A DNA stretch of 60,223 nucleotides, taken from an uncultured Clostridia bacterium. Its GTDB lineage: Bacteria > Bacillota > Clostridia > TANB77 > CAG-465. The DNA lies in contig CALXEQ010000009.1 in assembly GCA_944387375.1 (NCBI GenBank), positions 1-60,223 of the forward strand, read 5' to 3'. Position numbers and translations under genes: made by a program. Below, piece after piece: positions 49,163 to 57,340 of this stretch (within the stretch, counting starts at the first letter, position 1; each line of letters opens with the position of its first letter). Under the pieces are notes generated by a model, which saw nothing but the letters and a program-made list of their open reading frames with translations, ran no database searches and was not told the origin of the DNA.

Positions 49163-49696
49163 TTAAAACTTTAGAATATCTATTTTTGTTATATCTATAT
49201 TATATATTTCCTTATACAAACTTTGTACATCAAGTGTTGTAATTTTTTTATCATTTATTCCTAATTTTTTTATTATATTTAAAACACTCTCCTCGCTTTT
49301 CCCTTCAATTTCAACATAGGTTGGAATCATTGGCCATGTATCAATATCTATTTCAACATCATCTAAAACATACTGCACTCTATTATTTTCTTGATATCCT
49401 TTATTTTTTATACCTGCAAGTTCCAATAGACTATTTGTATTTTCAAAATTATCCACTTCTATTTCCAACTCTTTAGTTCCATCTATAGAATTTTTCTCAA
49501 CACTTTTATATGTAAGCGTTGTCTTTTTACCATTTGTTCTAAGTCTTAGCCATTTTCCATCTGCTTTTGGTATAATATTATATACATATCTTTTTTGATT
49601 AAACTCACCTACAAACTTTGCATTTAGCTTATTAAGCCTCTTTATTAATTTATCTTTATCTATCTCTAATATTCTTGCTTCATATTCTATATTCAT
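49163..49696 (-). CDS. CYTH-domain phosphohydrolase/cyclase-like protein
   Basis: This 177-residue protein is a CYTH-fold protein (class IV adenylate cyclase/thiamine triphosphatase group). It begins IEYEARI, the ExExK/R triphosphate-binding strand, and has WLRLRTNGKKTTLTYK, DGTKELEIEV and a late acidic strand YVEIEGKSEESV. These line the positively charged tunnel that holds a triphosphate. The likely activity is hydrolysis of inorganic or organic triphosphate; a cyclase is less likely. It overlaps the preceding DUF1836 gene by 4 bases. Confidence 0.88.
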   Translation of the reverse strand: MNIEYEARILEIDKDKLIKRLNKLNAKFVGEFNQKRYVYNIIPKADGKWLRLRTNGKKTTLTYKSVEKNSIDGTKELEIEVDNFENTNSLLELAGIKNKGYQENNRVQYVLDDVEIDIDTWPMIPTYVEIEGKSEESVLNIIKKLGINDKKITTLDVQSLYKEIYNIDITKIDILKF

Positions 49697-50271
49697 TTTT
49701 TATTTTCCTCCCACTCTTTTCTAGTTTTTAGTGCAGTTACTGCAACCATTCTACTTGTATTTGAAATTATCCCCATAGTCATTGCCAAAGATGTAAATGC
49801 AACAGAAGAATTCCCATCTACTTTAAGCATCGATTCAACTTTTAAAGCTACTTTATCTATAAAAAAATCTGAACTTAATTCTAAAATATTATACACTAAA
49901 TTTAATATATCTCTTGAATTTCTATACCCTGTTTGACACATTAATATCTCTTTTATATTAGACATAGAAAGTACGGGCTTTAAAATTCCTATTACAAGTA
50001 AATATGCAATATGATCTCTACTATATAACTTTTTTTCTGGCTTTGGTATAAGACCATTTTTAACATAATTATTTATCATGGCACGTGTTATTAACTTCTC
50101 TTCATCACCATCATTATATATACTTAGGTATTTATTTAAAAGCTTCTCCAATTGATCCATATAAAGACCTATGTCTGGTAACTCTTCCCATTTTGGTAAT
50201 TTGTTTTGAACTAATAATTTACAGTTTTTCTTAAATTTTGTCTCTATCGTATGATCTCTATTTTCTTCCAA
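49693..50271 (-). CDS. DUF1836 family protein (MerR-like helix-turn-helix)
   Basis: This 192-residue protein fits DUF1836: KWEELPDIGLYMDQLEKLL, ITRAMINNYVKNGLIPKPEKK and YSRDHIAYLLVIGILK. The middle part resembles a winged MerR-type helix-turn-helix, so it may be a DNA-binding regulator. The C-terminal half (about 125-190) is hydrophobic/helical and may sense a ligand. A TTG at 50271 with AGAGGTG 6 bases before it is preferred; the GTG at 50280 lies inside that site. First gene of a pair with the CYTH gene. Confidence 0.82.
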   Translation of the reverse strand: MEENRDHTIETKFKKNCKLLVQNKLPKWEELPDIGLYMDQLEKLLNKYLSIYNDGDEEKLITRAMINNYVKNGLIPKPEKKLYSRDHIAYLLVIGILKPVLSMSNIKEILMCQTGYRNSRDILNLVYNILELSSDFFIDKVALKVESMLKVDGNSSVAFTSLAMTMGIISNTSRMVAVTALKTRKEWEENKK

Positions 50272-50296
50272 AATATTCACCTCTTTTTATATAGAT

Positions 50297-50325
50297 ATAA
50301 TACCATAACAATTTTCATTATACAA
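50297..50325 (-). promoter_or_regulatory. Promoter of the DUF1836-CYTH operon
   Basis: TTGTAT, 17 bases, TATTAT on the minus strand, about 26 bases before the start, back-to-back with the acyl-CoA synthetase promoter. Confidence 0.65.
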
Positions 50326-50343
50326 TAATATGATTTATATTCA

Positions 50344-50372
50344 TTGACTTTATTTAGTATTTCAGATATAAT
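50344..50372 (+). promoter_or_regulatory. Sigma-A promoter of the acyl-CoA synthetase gene
   Basis: TTGACT, 17 bases, TATAAT on the plus strand, 35 bases before the TTG start. The TTG of the -35 box is in frame with the gene and could be mistaken for a start codon. Confidence 0.8.
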
Positions 50373-50406
50373 AGTTTTGAAAACTAGATTGAAAGAGGTG
50401 TATATT

Positions 50407-52140
50407 TTGAAAAATAATGAAATATTATATAAGGATGCAAAAAAACTAAATTCTTTTAGAGAATTAATTGAAGATTCTGTAAAGAAATTCAAAGATAAAA
50501 ATGCATTTATCCTTAAAGAAAAAATAGAAAAAAATCCTAAATACAAATATATAACATATTTAGATTTTAAAAACGATGTAGATAACTTTGCACAAGGGCT
50601 TATATCTTTAGGACTACAACATAAAAGAATAGCTATTATTGGAAAAAATAGTTATCCTTGGGCAGTTGCTTATACAAGTGTACTATCCTCTGTAGGAATT
50701 GTAGTGCCTCTTGATAAAGGGCTTAAACCAGATGAAATAGAATCTCTTATAATTAGAAGTAAAGCCGATTGTATTATTTTTGATGATAATTATATAGAAA
50801 CTATAAATGGTATAAAAGAAAAAAATACAACAAAACTTACAAACTATATTTGTATGAGAAAAAATGATAATGGATATATAAGTATGGATGAAGTTATTGC
50901 CAATGGAAAAAAAGAAATAGATGCTGGTAAAAAAGATGCATTTGAATATGAGATAAATACAAAAGAAATGAGTATTATTCTATTTACATCAGGTACAACT
51001 TCTATTTCTAAAGCAGTTATGCTATCACAAGATAATATCCTATCTAATATTTATTCACTAGATTGTATGGTAAAATTTTTAGATAGCGATGTATCCTTAG
51101 CCTTCCTGCCTTTCCATCATACTTTTGGCTCTACTGCACTAATGTTATTTTTACATAATGGAGTATGCACTACTTTTTGTGATGGACTTAAATACGTACA
51201 AAAAAACTTAGAAGAATATAAAGTATCAGTATTTGTATGTGTGCCATTAATTCTTGAAGCAATGTATAAAAAAATAATGGTAGAAGTAAAAAAACAAAAT
51301 AAAGAAAATTTAATAAAAACTGGTAGAAAAATATGTAACTTTCTACTTAAATTTAATATAGACATAAGAAGAAAAGTATTTAAACAAATTTTAGATCAAC
51401 TTGGTGGACATATTAGATTTGTAATAAGTGGTGCAGCAGCATTAGATAAAGATGTAGCAGAAGGATTTAAAAGCTTTGGTATCACTACTCTTCAAGGATA
51501 TGGACTTACAGAAACTTCACCCGTACTTTCTGCAGAAAATATTAAGAATTTAAAAGCTGGAAGTGTTGGAAAGCCTTTATATACTATAGATATTGAAATT
51601 GATAGTCCTGATGAAAAAGGTATTGGAGAAATAAAGGCAAAAGGTCCAAATGTTATGCTTGGATATTACGAAAATGAAGAAGCAACAAATGAAGTGCTAA
51701 AAGATGGATGGTTCTATACAGGAGATCTTGGATATTTTGATGAAGATAACTTTTTAATTATAAGCGGTAGAAAGAAAAATGTAATAGTACTTAAAAATGG
51801 TAAAAAAATATTTCCAGAAGAGTTAGAAATACTTGTAAACAATCTTCCTTATGTATCTGAATCAATGATTTTTGGATACCCAAAAGATGATGACTTAGTA
51901 GTATCTGTTGAAATTGTATATAATAAAGATTATGTAAAAGAACATATGAACAATATCTCTTATGACGAACTACACGATAAAGTATGGAATGATATTAAAG
52001 AAATAAACAAAACTCTTCCTACTTATAAATATATTAAAAAATTATTTTTAACAGATGAAGAAATGATTAAAACGACTACAGCAAAAGTTAAAAGATTTAA
52101 AGAAATAGAAAAAATATTAAATAATGAAAAGAAGGCTTAA
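50407..52140 (+). CDS. Long-chain acyl-CoA/acyl-ACP synthetase (AMP-forming)
   Basis: This 577-residue ANL-family enzyme activates fatty acids with ATP. The phosphate loop is LFTSGTTSISKAVMLS; the fatty-acid-type motifs LQGYGLTETSPVLSAEN, GWFYTGDLGYFDEDNFL and ISGRKKNVIVLKNGKKIFP follow, with the small C-terminal domain ending at AKVKRF. It lacks a signal peptide and may sit on the membrane face, recycling fatty acids. The real start is the TTG at 50407, 7 bases after GAGGTG; upstream in-frame codons lie in the promoter. A bidirectional terminator follows. Confidence 0.92.
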   Translation: MKNNEILYKDAKKLNSFRELIEDSVKKFKDKNAFILKEKIEKNPKYKYITYLDFKNDVDNFAQGLISLGLQHKRIAIIGKNSYPWAVAYTSVLSSVGIVVPLDKGLKPDEIESLIIRSKADCIIFDDNYIETINGIKEKNTTKLTNYICMRKNDNGYISMDEVIANGKKEIDAGKKDAFEYEINTKEMSIILFTSGTTSISKAVMLSQDNILSNIYSLDCMVKFLDSDVSLAFLPFHHTFGSTALMLFLHNGVCTTFCDGLKYVQKNLEEYKVSVFVCVPLILEAMYKKIMVEVKKQNKENLIKTGRKICNFLLKFNIDIRRKVFKQILDQLGGHIRFVISGAAALDKDVAEGFKSFGITTLQGYGLTETSPVLSAENIKNLKAGSVGKPLYTIDIEIDSPDEKGIGEIKAKGPNVMLGYYENEEATNEVLKDGWFYTGDLGYFDEDNFLIISGRKKNVIVLKNGKKIFPEELEILVNNLPYVSESMIFGYPKDDDLVVSVEIVYNKDYVKEHMNNISYDELHDKVWNDIKEINKTLPTYKYIKKLFLTDEEMIKTTTAKVKRFKEIEKILNNEKKA

Positions 52141-52155
52141 AAGCCTTCTTTTTAA
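52126..52155. terminator. Bidirectional terminator after the acyl-CoA synthetase gene
   Basis: AAAAGAAGGCTT and AAGCCTTCTTTT form a 12-bp stem with a tiny AAA-type loop. T-runs follow on the plus strand and A/T-rich tail on the minus strand, so it also ends the gene at 52152. Confidence 0.85.
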
Positions 52156-52529
52156 TTGAATTGTAAAAATTCCTCTAATGAATCCTCTAGTATATTTACA
52201 TAGTCATATGTAACTTTATTTATAAGAAACATTGCAACTATCTTATCATTTATAACATCCACTTCAAATTCATATTTTGAGCCCATTTCATACATATAAA
52301 TGTCCATTCCATTTTTTTCATCCTCTTTAATTAATTTATAATCTTTAAAATACTCAAAATCTATACTTTCTCCCGCTTGTACTTTATTATTTACTTCAAT
52401 TACATCATCTATTGAAAGTATCACCTCACGATATGTTAATTTCTTATATATAAAAATTGCAGAAATAATTATAACTATAACAATAAATAATGTAACTATT
52501 AAAGCGGTTATTTTATTATTCTTTTTCAT
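52152..52529 (-). CDS. Small membrane-anchored protein, unknown
   Basis: This 125-residue protein has a basic head, a membrane helix (about 7-28, ITALIVTLFIVIVIIISAIFI) and an extracytoplasmic domain of about 95 residues with several acidic stretches. I do not recognise the family. The gene starts inside the last codons of the HD-domain gene (14-base overlap), so it is translated with it. It is the last of three genes starting with the TIM-barrel protein. Confidence 0.7.
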   Translation of the reverse strand: MKKNNKITALIVTLFIVIVIIISAIFIYKKLTYREVILSIDDVIEVNNKVQAGESIDFEYFKDYKLIKEDEKNGMDIYMYEMGSKYEFEVDVINDKIVAMFLINKVTYDYVNILEDSLEEFLQFN

Positions 52530-53307
52530 TAGAAAGTCTCCTTTCTATATAATCATTAACAAAATCGTATATTTTTCTAGACTGAGGTGTATCTTGCATT
52601 TTCTCAAACATTTTTTGTGTATAATTATTTTCTTTAATAAGTCTTAAAGTTGTATCAAAATTAATATCTGATGTTATATATCCTAAAGATACAATCTGAC
52701 TCTCAAGTACAGTTTTTAGATCATATTTATATACAGATTTGTGATTTATTATATTATTAAACACTTCATCAGATATTATAGGGTCGTCTGACTTGTTTTT
52801 AAAATATGCAAGCTTTTTATTTTTTCTTTCATATACACTAATTGATCTAAATCCATCAAGTTTATCTGCATCTCTCAAAAGAGCAGAATACAAATACATT
52901 TTCTTATCATCAATACGTGGTAAATCTTTCATATTATGCATAAGTATTGGATCGACTATATATGGTCTTAAATCATAATCTATCATATTAATTATTCCCT
53001 CATCTTCTAATACTTTAATACTTAACTTACCATGATTTTCAGATAAATCATCATTAAAAGTTTCATACTTATCATATTGGTAAAATCTGCCTATATCATG
53101 AAATAATCCAATAAATTCTACTACAAACATATCAACATCTAAATTTTCTTCTTTTGCAATTTTTAAAATATTATCTCTTACATGATATGAATGTATTTTT
53201 TTATTTGTAAAATTCAATTTACGAGCTTCATCGCCTTCTGATTTTTCAATAAATTTATTTACATAGCTTTCAAATATTTCCTCGTAAATTTTAAAATTTC
53301 TTTCCAT
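52516..53307 (-). CDS. HD-domain phosphohydrolase
   Basis: This is a 263-residue HD-superfamily metal-dependent phosphohydrolase. The metal ligands are HSYHVRDN (His), FIGLFHDIGR (His-Asp pair), HGKLSIKV and ILMHNMKDLP, then LLRDADKLDGF with the last Asp. The order and spacing fit the group of predicted HD phosphohydrolases that act on nucleotides or cyclic dinucleotides; the substrate is not clear. The ATG at 53307 has GTGAGGT before it. It follows the TIM-barrel gene by 8 bases. Confidence 0.85.
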   Translation of the reverse strand: MERNFKIYEEIFESYVNKFIEKSEGDEARKLNFTNKKIHSYHVRDNILKIAKEENLDVDMFVVEFIGLFHDIGRFYQYDKYETFNDDLSENHGKLSIKVLEDEGIINMIDYDLRPYIVDPILMHNMKDLPRIDDKKMYLYSALLRDADKLDGFRSISVYERKNKKLAYFKNKSDDPIISDEVFNNIINHKSVYKYDLKTVLESQIVSLGYITSDINFDTTLRLIKENNYTQKMFEKMQDTPQSRKIYDFVNDYIERRLSNEKE

Positions 53308-53315
53308 AACATACC

Positions 53316-54140
53316 TCACTGTTGACAAGCTTTCTCAAGCATGTCTAATTCTTTTAATTGATCAACTCTTAAATTATAATTATCTTCACTAACCTCAGTT
53401 ATATAATTACATTTGTCCATACCATATTTTGTAAGTAAATTTAAATCATACTCTAACTCTTCAATATTATCATGTACTCTTCCATGTGTTTTTCTATCAA
53501 TATATCCATCATTATTTAATGTATGTGAAAAATGTACTTGATAAATATATTTTTTACAAAGTTGTGGATCTAAATATTTTTTAGCAAAAGTTTCTATATC
53601 TGTTTTATATATATTTGCTTTACAATACATATGGCAAATATCAAAACAAACTTTTAAATTAGGATGATTAATATATTCAGCAAGTTTAAATACAGTACAT
53701 TCTTGTTCATCAAACATAAATAAATTTTCTAATAGTAATGTTACATTTTCTCCTTCTATTATTTTTAATAAATTTTTAATCTTATCTATTGTAAGAGCTT
53801 TATGCTTTATAAAATCTATTTGTGTATGATATAACAAATTAATTTTTATATTATATTTTCTAGCTAAAACAACACATACTCTTAATTGTTCTTCAATTAT
53901 ACTAATATCTTTAAATATTACATGTTCAATATCATAGTTACATAAAGGTGGATGTATTGTAATTTCTTTAATAGATGGTACTCTTTCAAGTAACTTTTCA
54001 ACTGGTGTTTTTATATCTATTTGCTCCATAATACCATTTTCATCAAAAAACTGTAATTCTATTCCTTTATATTTTTCTACATAACTTATTAATTTATCTA
54101 ATCCTTCAAAATTTACACTAGTTTTAGGATAAATATTCAT
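53316..54140 (-). CDS. TIM-barrel protein of the endonuclease IV/xylose isomerase-like group
   Basis: This 274-residue protein fits the AP endonuclease 2/sugar isomerase-like TIM barrel. Typical strands end in TLLLENLFMFDEQ (Glu ligand), LKVCFDICHMYC (Asp, His) and YQVHFSHTL (His), with ITIHPPL early. These are the metal-binding positions of the fold. It may act on DNA or on a sugar or inositol; the missing second metal sites argue for a sugar isomerase-like enzyme. First gene of a unit with the HD protein; the promoter is at 54162-54190. Confidence 0.75.
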   Translation of the reverse strand: MNIYPKTSVNFEGLDKLISYVEKYKGIELQFFDENGIMEQIDIKTPVEKLLERVPSIKEITIHPPLCNYDIEHVIFKDISIIEEQLRVCVVLARKYNIKINLLYHTQIDFIKHKALTIDKIKNLLKIIEGENVTLLLENLFMFDEQECTVFKLAEYINHPNLKVCFDICHMYCKANIYKTDIETFAKKYLDPQLCKKYIYQVHFSHTLNNDGYIDRKTHGRVHDNIEELEYDLNLLTKYGMDKCNYITEVSEDNYNLRVDQLKELDMLEKACQQ

Positions 54141-54161
54141 TTATATCACACTCCATGTTTT

Positions 54162-54190
54162 ATTATATATTATTAATCATCATTTCTCAA
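54162..54190 (-). promoter_or_regulatory. Promoter of the TIM-barrel/HD operon
   Basis: TTGAGA, 17 bases, TATAAT on the minus strand, 21 bases before the start. The -35 abuts the terminator of the ATP-cone gene. Confidence 0.7.
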
Positions 54191-54221
54191 CAAAAAATTA
54201 AGGAGAATATATTATTTCTCC
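54190..54221 (-). terminator. Terminator of the ATP-cone gene
   Basis: GGAGAA and TTCTCC form a stem (extended by one mismatched pair) with an 8-base loop on the minus strand, followed by TTAATTTTTTG. Confidence 0.65.
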
Positions 54222-54240
54222 CCAAATTTAAATCTAATTA

Positions 54241-54573
54241 TTATATATTTCCAGCAAACATTATTTCATTATTTACATTTGAAAACTCATTATTTTCATT
54301 AATAGCTAAAGTTTTTTCATATCTATAATCTATATATCTTTTAGCAAGTTCATATTTTTCTTGCTCAATTAATTTTTGTTCTACTATATCTTGTATATCC
54401 TCAACCAAAATTCTTTTTTTGCCAAGATCCTCTATATAAAGCATTATTGACTTTATATTACTTCTATCTGCTCTTTGCTCTAAATTTACCTCTTCATTTG
54501 CCCTTTGTATTGCAATGGCTATTTTTTCTCTATCATAATCCACAACTCTTCCATCTCTTTTTATTACTTTCAT
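54241..54573 (-). CDS. Stand-alone ATP-cone domain protein
   Basis: This 110-residue protein is one ATP-cone domain, the allosteric nucleotide-binding unit usually fused to ribonucleotide reductases or found in NrdR. KVIKRDGRVVDYDREKIAIAIQRA at the start and VEDIQDIVEQKLIEQEKYELAKRYIDYR are diagnostic. The rest of a reductase is absent: a short Asn-rich tail is followed by a stop and a terminator. It may be a regulator binding ATP/dATP in trans, or a remnant of nrdD. AGGGGG precedes the ATG. The promoter has a Crp/Fnr-like palindrome. Confidence 0.85.
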   Translation of the reverse strand: MKVIKRDGRVVDYDREKIAIAIQRANEEVNLEQRADRSNIKSIMLYIEDLGKKRILVEDIQDIVEQKLIEQEKYELAKRYIDYRYEKTLAINENNEFSNVNNEIMFAGNI

Positions 54574-54607
54574 TACAATTCCCCCTCTTGATTTTTAACA
54601 CAACTAT

Positions 54608-54613
54608 ATTATA
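54608..54613 (-). promoter_or_regulatory. -10 box of the ATP-cone gene (no -35)
   Basis: TATAAT on the minus strand, 35 bases before the start. At the -35 position there is only ACAGAA, which belongs to a palindrome centred near -41, a layout that needs an activator. Confidence 0.6.
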
Positions 54614-54633
54614 CAATTATTTTTCTAAAATTC

Positions 54634-54649
54634 TGTTGCTTTTGCAACA
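54634..54649. promoter_or_regulatory. Crp/Fnr-like palindrome between the ATP-cone and Crp/Fnr genes
   Basis: TGTTGC TTTT GCAACA is a perfect inverted repeat of 6-bp arms with a 4-base spacer, the geometry of FNR-type operators (TTGAT-N4-ATCAA). It is centred about 41 bases upstream of the predicted start of the ATP-cone transcript. A hairpin terminator is unlikely because no T-run follows on either side at the right place. Confidence 0.6.
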
Positions 54650-54762
54650 AAAATTGACAAATATTTTTTATTAATTGATGTAACTGGCTATTATCTAGGA
54701 ATATAAAATTTATATCATTTACATTACAAAACTGTAGTATTTATTTTTTCAAAATTTTATAG

Positions 54763-54768
54763 TATAAT
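54763..54768 (+). promoter_or_regulatory. -10 box of the Crp/Fnr gene
   Basis: TATAAT on the plus strand, 23 bases before the TTG start, without a clear -35. A weak half-palindrome (TACA-AAAC-TGTA, 54725-54736) lies about 44 bases upstream of the expected start. Confidence 0.5.
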
Positions 54769-54791
54769 GTTTAAAAATCGAGGTGATATCA

Positions 54792-55400
54792 TTGTACAAG
54801 GATTTAAACATAACTGAGTTTACACAACAATTACAAAATAGCAATTTAAATATTCAAATAAAATCAATAAAAAAAAATGATATAATAACTACTTATATTA
54901 AAAATAGAAATCAAATATGTATTTTAAAAAAAGGAAATGCAGATATTATTAGATATGATAAAAATGGAAATAAAACTATAATTGAAACTCTCAAATCAAA
55001 CGATGTTTTTGGTGAAGTTTTTTTTCCAATAAAAACAAATAGCGAACTATTTGTAATTGCTAAAACAAACTGTGAAGTAATATTTTTCTTATACAACGAT
55101 ATTTTAAAGCATAGTAATAATTTTAATACTAATTTATTAAACCTATTTTTAAATAGAACAATAAAACAAAACATACGAATTGAATTACTTACTAAAAGAA
55201 GTATTAGAGAAAAATTATTATCATACTTCTCATTTTTAAGTATTGAATATAATAAAAAAGATTTTACTTTACCTCTTTCATACACTGATCTTGCAGACTA
55301 TTTATCTATTGACAGAAGTGCAATGATGAGAGAAATTCAACATCTTCAAAAAGAAAATATAATAATAAAAAACGGATATAATATTGTACTAAAAAAATAG
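54792..55400 (+). CDS. Crp/Fnr-family transcription regulator
   Basis: This 202-residue regulator has an N-terminal cyclic-nucleotide-binding-like beta barrel (about 15-115, with ICILKKGNADIIRYDKNGN) and a long dimer helix. The C-terminal winged helix (about 145-200) has YTDLADYLSIDRSAMMREIQHL as the recognition region. The Cys residues are too few and badly spaced for an Fe-S cluster as in FNR. The TTG at 54792 follows GAGGTG; a GTG 3 codons upstream overlaps that site. It stands divergent to the ATP-cone gene and ends in a strong terminator. Confidence 0.9.
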   Translation: MYKDLNITEFTQQLQNSNLNIQIKSIKKNDIITTYIKNRNQICILKKGNADIIRYDKNGNKTIIETLKSNDVFGEVFFPIKTNSELFVIAKTNCEVIFFLYNDILKHSNNFNTNLLNLFLNRTIKQNIRIELLTKRSIREKLLSYFSFLSIEYNKKDFTLPLSYTDLADYLSIDRSAMMREIQHLQKENIIIKNGYNIVLKK

Positions 55401-55432
55401 AAGTGTTAACTTTAAGTTACACTTCTATTTTT
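55396..55432. terminator. Terminator of the Crp/Fnr gene, also useful to sseB
   Basis: AATAGAAGTGTTAACT and AGTTACACTTCTATT form a 15-bp stem with one bulged base, then TTT on the plus strand and a T-run on the minus strand. Confidence 0.85.
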
Positions 55433-55458
55433 AAGTTATTATAACATAATATATTATT

Positions 55459-56205
55459 TTATTCATTTACTTCATAAAACGGTTTAAATTTTTCTATTGC
55501 CTTTGTACCAAATTCAGTATTAATAGGTAATAAATTTAATGGCATACCTCCTAAAAATGGAATTAAAGCACTTGCTATTGTATTAAAATATTCTTTTTCA
55601 TTTCCTAACGCATCAATAATTAATAAATAACTCTTTTCCTCTTCTTTTAACATATTTAAAAGATAAGCCTTTTTTATTTCTTTGTTATTTACAAGTACAT
55701 CATGTAATTTATTTTGTAAATCTTCAGATAAATCCTTTGGTACACTTAACTCAACTTGAGTATCTTTTTTTACGACATTTTCTCTTGTAATACTGTTTTT
55801 AATTTGCATTATCATATTTTTAGTAAATATTAAATTACATCCTTTAGGATCTATTATAAATCCTTCTAGGTTTTCATTATTTTGTGCAATTGTTGCATAA
55901 TCTTCAAAAGTATAAATTATTGATTGTTGTGTTTTATTTTTTTGCCATTTATTTACTTCTTCATCACTTGTAAAAGCGATTAAAAAGTTCTTATCATTTG
56001 TTGTTTTTACAATAGAAAATTGAATTTTAGTATCTTTAGTTATATTTATCTTTCCACCACCTTTTGGTACATCTTGTAATATTACAGGACACATAAATTT
56101 AGCTTTTAAAATTTCAGCTATAACTCTATTTTGTGATTGTGGTGTTTTCTCCTGTTTCATTATTTCTATTGCATTCATTAATTCTTTATTATTAATTGTA
56201 TCCAT
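55459..56205 (-). CDS. SseB family protein
   Basis: The 248-residue protein matches SseB: an N-terminal domain (about 1-130) with NKELMNAIEIMKQEKTPQSQNRVIAEILKAK and MCPVILQDVP, and an SseB_C domain (about 165-245) with NNKEIKKAYLLNMLKEEEKSYLLIIDALG. SseB raises serine sensitivity in enteric bacteria; its biochemical role is unknown. No membrane helix is seen. The second ATG (56205) has AGGAGG 6 bases before it; the ATG one codon earlier is only 3 bases away. Confidence 0.85.
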   Translation of the reverse strand: MDTINNKELMNAIEIMKQEKTPQSQNRVIAEILKAKFMCPVILQDVPKGGGKINITKDTKIQFSIVKTTNDKNFLIAFTSDEEVNKWQKNKTQQSIIYTFEDYATIAQNNENLEGFIIDPKGCNLIFTKNMIMQIKNSITRENVVKKDTQVELSVPKDLSEDLQNKLHDVLVNNKEIKKAYLLNMLKEEEKSYLLIIDALGNEKEYFNTIASALIPFLGGMPLNLLPINTEFGTKAIEKFKPFYEVNE

Positions 56206-56262
56206 CATATTCCTCCTACATAGTATATATAATATCATAAAGAAATATAAAAATCTATAAAT

Positions 56263-57252
56263 TTAATTTTTATTCATACATTTTAATAATTCATGATAAT
56301 AATTATAATGAGTCTTTTTAAACTTTCCCGCCTTATATAGTTCTTCTATTTCTTTTTGCGTCATCCATTTTATATCATCTAATTCTTCTTTTTGAATATT
56401 TAATTTATTTAAATCTACATCTTTTTCTAAATAATAAATATCTGCAAATTTTTCTTTTCTATTAACAGTAGTTATAAAATTTAATTCCTCTTCTTTTACA
56501 GTAAGCCCTAGTTCCTCTTTTATTTCTGTTACCATTCCTTCAATACTTGTTTGTCCACTTATAGGATGTCCAGATGTTGTTGCCCATTTCCCACCTTTGT
56601 CTTTACTTCTTTTTTGCATAAGCCATTCTTTAGTATATTTATTATATATAAATACTACTACTGTTACATATTTTAATCCTTTTGGTACTTTACCATCACG
56701 GATAACTCTTTTATTTACTGGATTTCTATTTTCATCATACAGATCTCTGTATTCTACAAATTTATTATAATATGTCATATATGACACATAAATATTACTT
56801 ATACAAAATATTATAGACGATATTATTAAATATATATTTTTTGACCAAATACCAGTAAATAACATTCCTCCACTAATACATATAGCAATTGGAACTTTTA
56901 CATACATAAATGGCTTATATAAATCTTTCTGTCTTCTTCCTCTTACTATATATCGTATAATTAATTCATAATATAATACATAGAAAAATAGCATAATTCC
57001 AAACCAAATATTTGTATTTTTAATATCATATGAATCCCTAAATATACAAAGAATTACAATACATAAAATAAATGATACTATTCTTAATACATTCGATATA
57101 TTAAATAGTTTATTTTTCTTTATTTTTTTATCATTTTTATACTTAGGTCTAAATATAGTAGCTATAAGAAGTAACGGTAATATTATAATTATAGCTATTA
57201 TTACACCAAAATATGGTGAACTTACCTGATTATATAGATTAAAATTTTCCAT
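56263..57252 (-). CDS. Membrane-tethered Nudix hydrolase
   Basis: Residues about 1-160 hold five or so membrane helices (near 13-32, 47-65, 75-98, 112-130, 134-155). Residues 190-329 form a Nudix domain. The Nudix box begins GHPISGQTSIEGMV and ends TEIKEELGL: the catalytic EELGL part is kept, but the Glu of Gx5E reads Gln and the Arg of RE reads Thr. It resembles the isopentenyl-diphosphate-isomerase-like Nudix group. The membrane fusion is uncommon. GGAG stands before the ATG. The substrate is unknown. Confidence 0.82.
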   Translation of the reverse strand: MENFNLYNQVSSPYFGVIIAIIIILPLLLIATIFRPKYKNDKKIKKNKLFNISNVLRIVSFILCIVILCIFRDSYDIKNTNIWFGIMLFFYVLYYELIIRYIVRGRRQKDLYKPFMYVKVPIAICISGGMLFTGIWSKNIYLIISSIIFCISNIYVSYMTYYNKFVEYRDLYDENRNPVNKRVIRDGKVPKGLKYVTVVVFIYNKYTKEWLMQKRSKDKGGKWATTSGHPISGQTSIEGMVTEIKEELGLTVKEEELNFITTVNRKEKFADIYYLEKDVDLNKLNIQKEELDDIKWMTQKEIEELYKAGKFKKTHYNYYHELLKCMNKN

Positions 57253-57310
57253 ATACTCATCTCCTATGAAAAATATTATACCATATAATATTAAAAATAA
57301 TGAAGAAAAA

Positions 57311-57340
57311 ACAAAAAAAAGAACTTCAATAGAAATTCTT
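57311..57340 (-). terminator. Terminator of mtnN
   Basis: AAGAATTTC and GAAGTTCTT form a 9-bp stem (one G-U) around TATT on the minus strand, followed by eight T. Confidence 0.8.

Noticed and set aside
50344..50406. Longer N-terminus for the acyl-CoA synthetase
   Set aside because: The upstream start is the TTG of the -35 box, and the added codons run through the promoter. The TTG at 50407 has a proper ribosome site.
50277..50546. Minus-strand frame across the acyl-CoA synthetase start
   Set aside because: It covers the promoter and first codons of the plus-strand gene, has a Phe/Leu-rich sequence and no ribosome site.
54725..54736. Second Crp/Fnr site before the regulator gene
   Set aside because: TACA-AAAC-TGTA has only 4-bp arms and is not at -41.5. 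Autoregulation is possible but not supported.
54911..55285. Minus-strand frame opposite the Crp/Fnr gene
   Set aside because: Antisense to a recognisable regulator; no ribosome site or family likeness.
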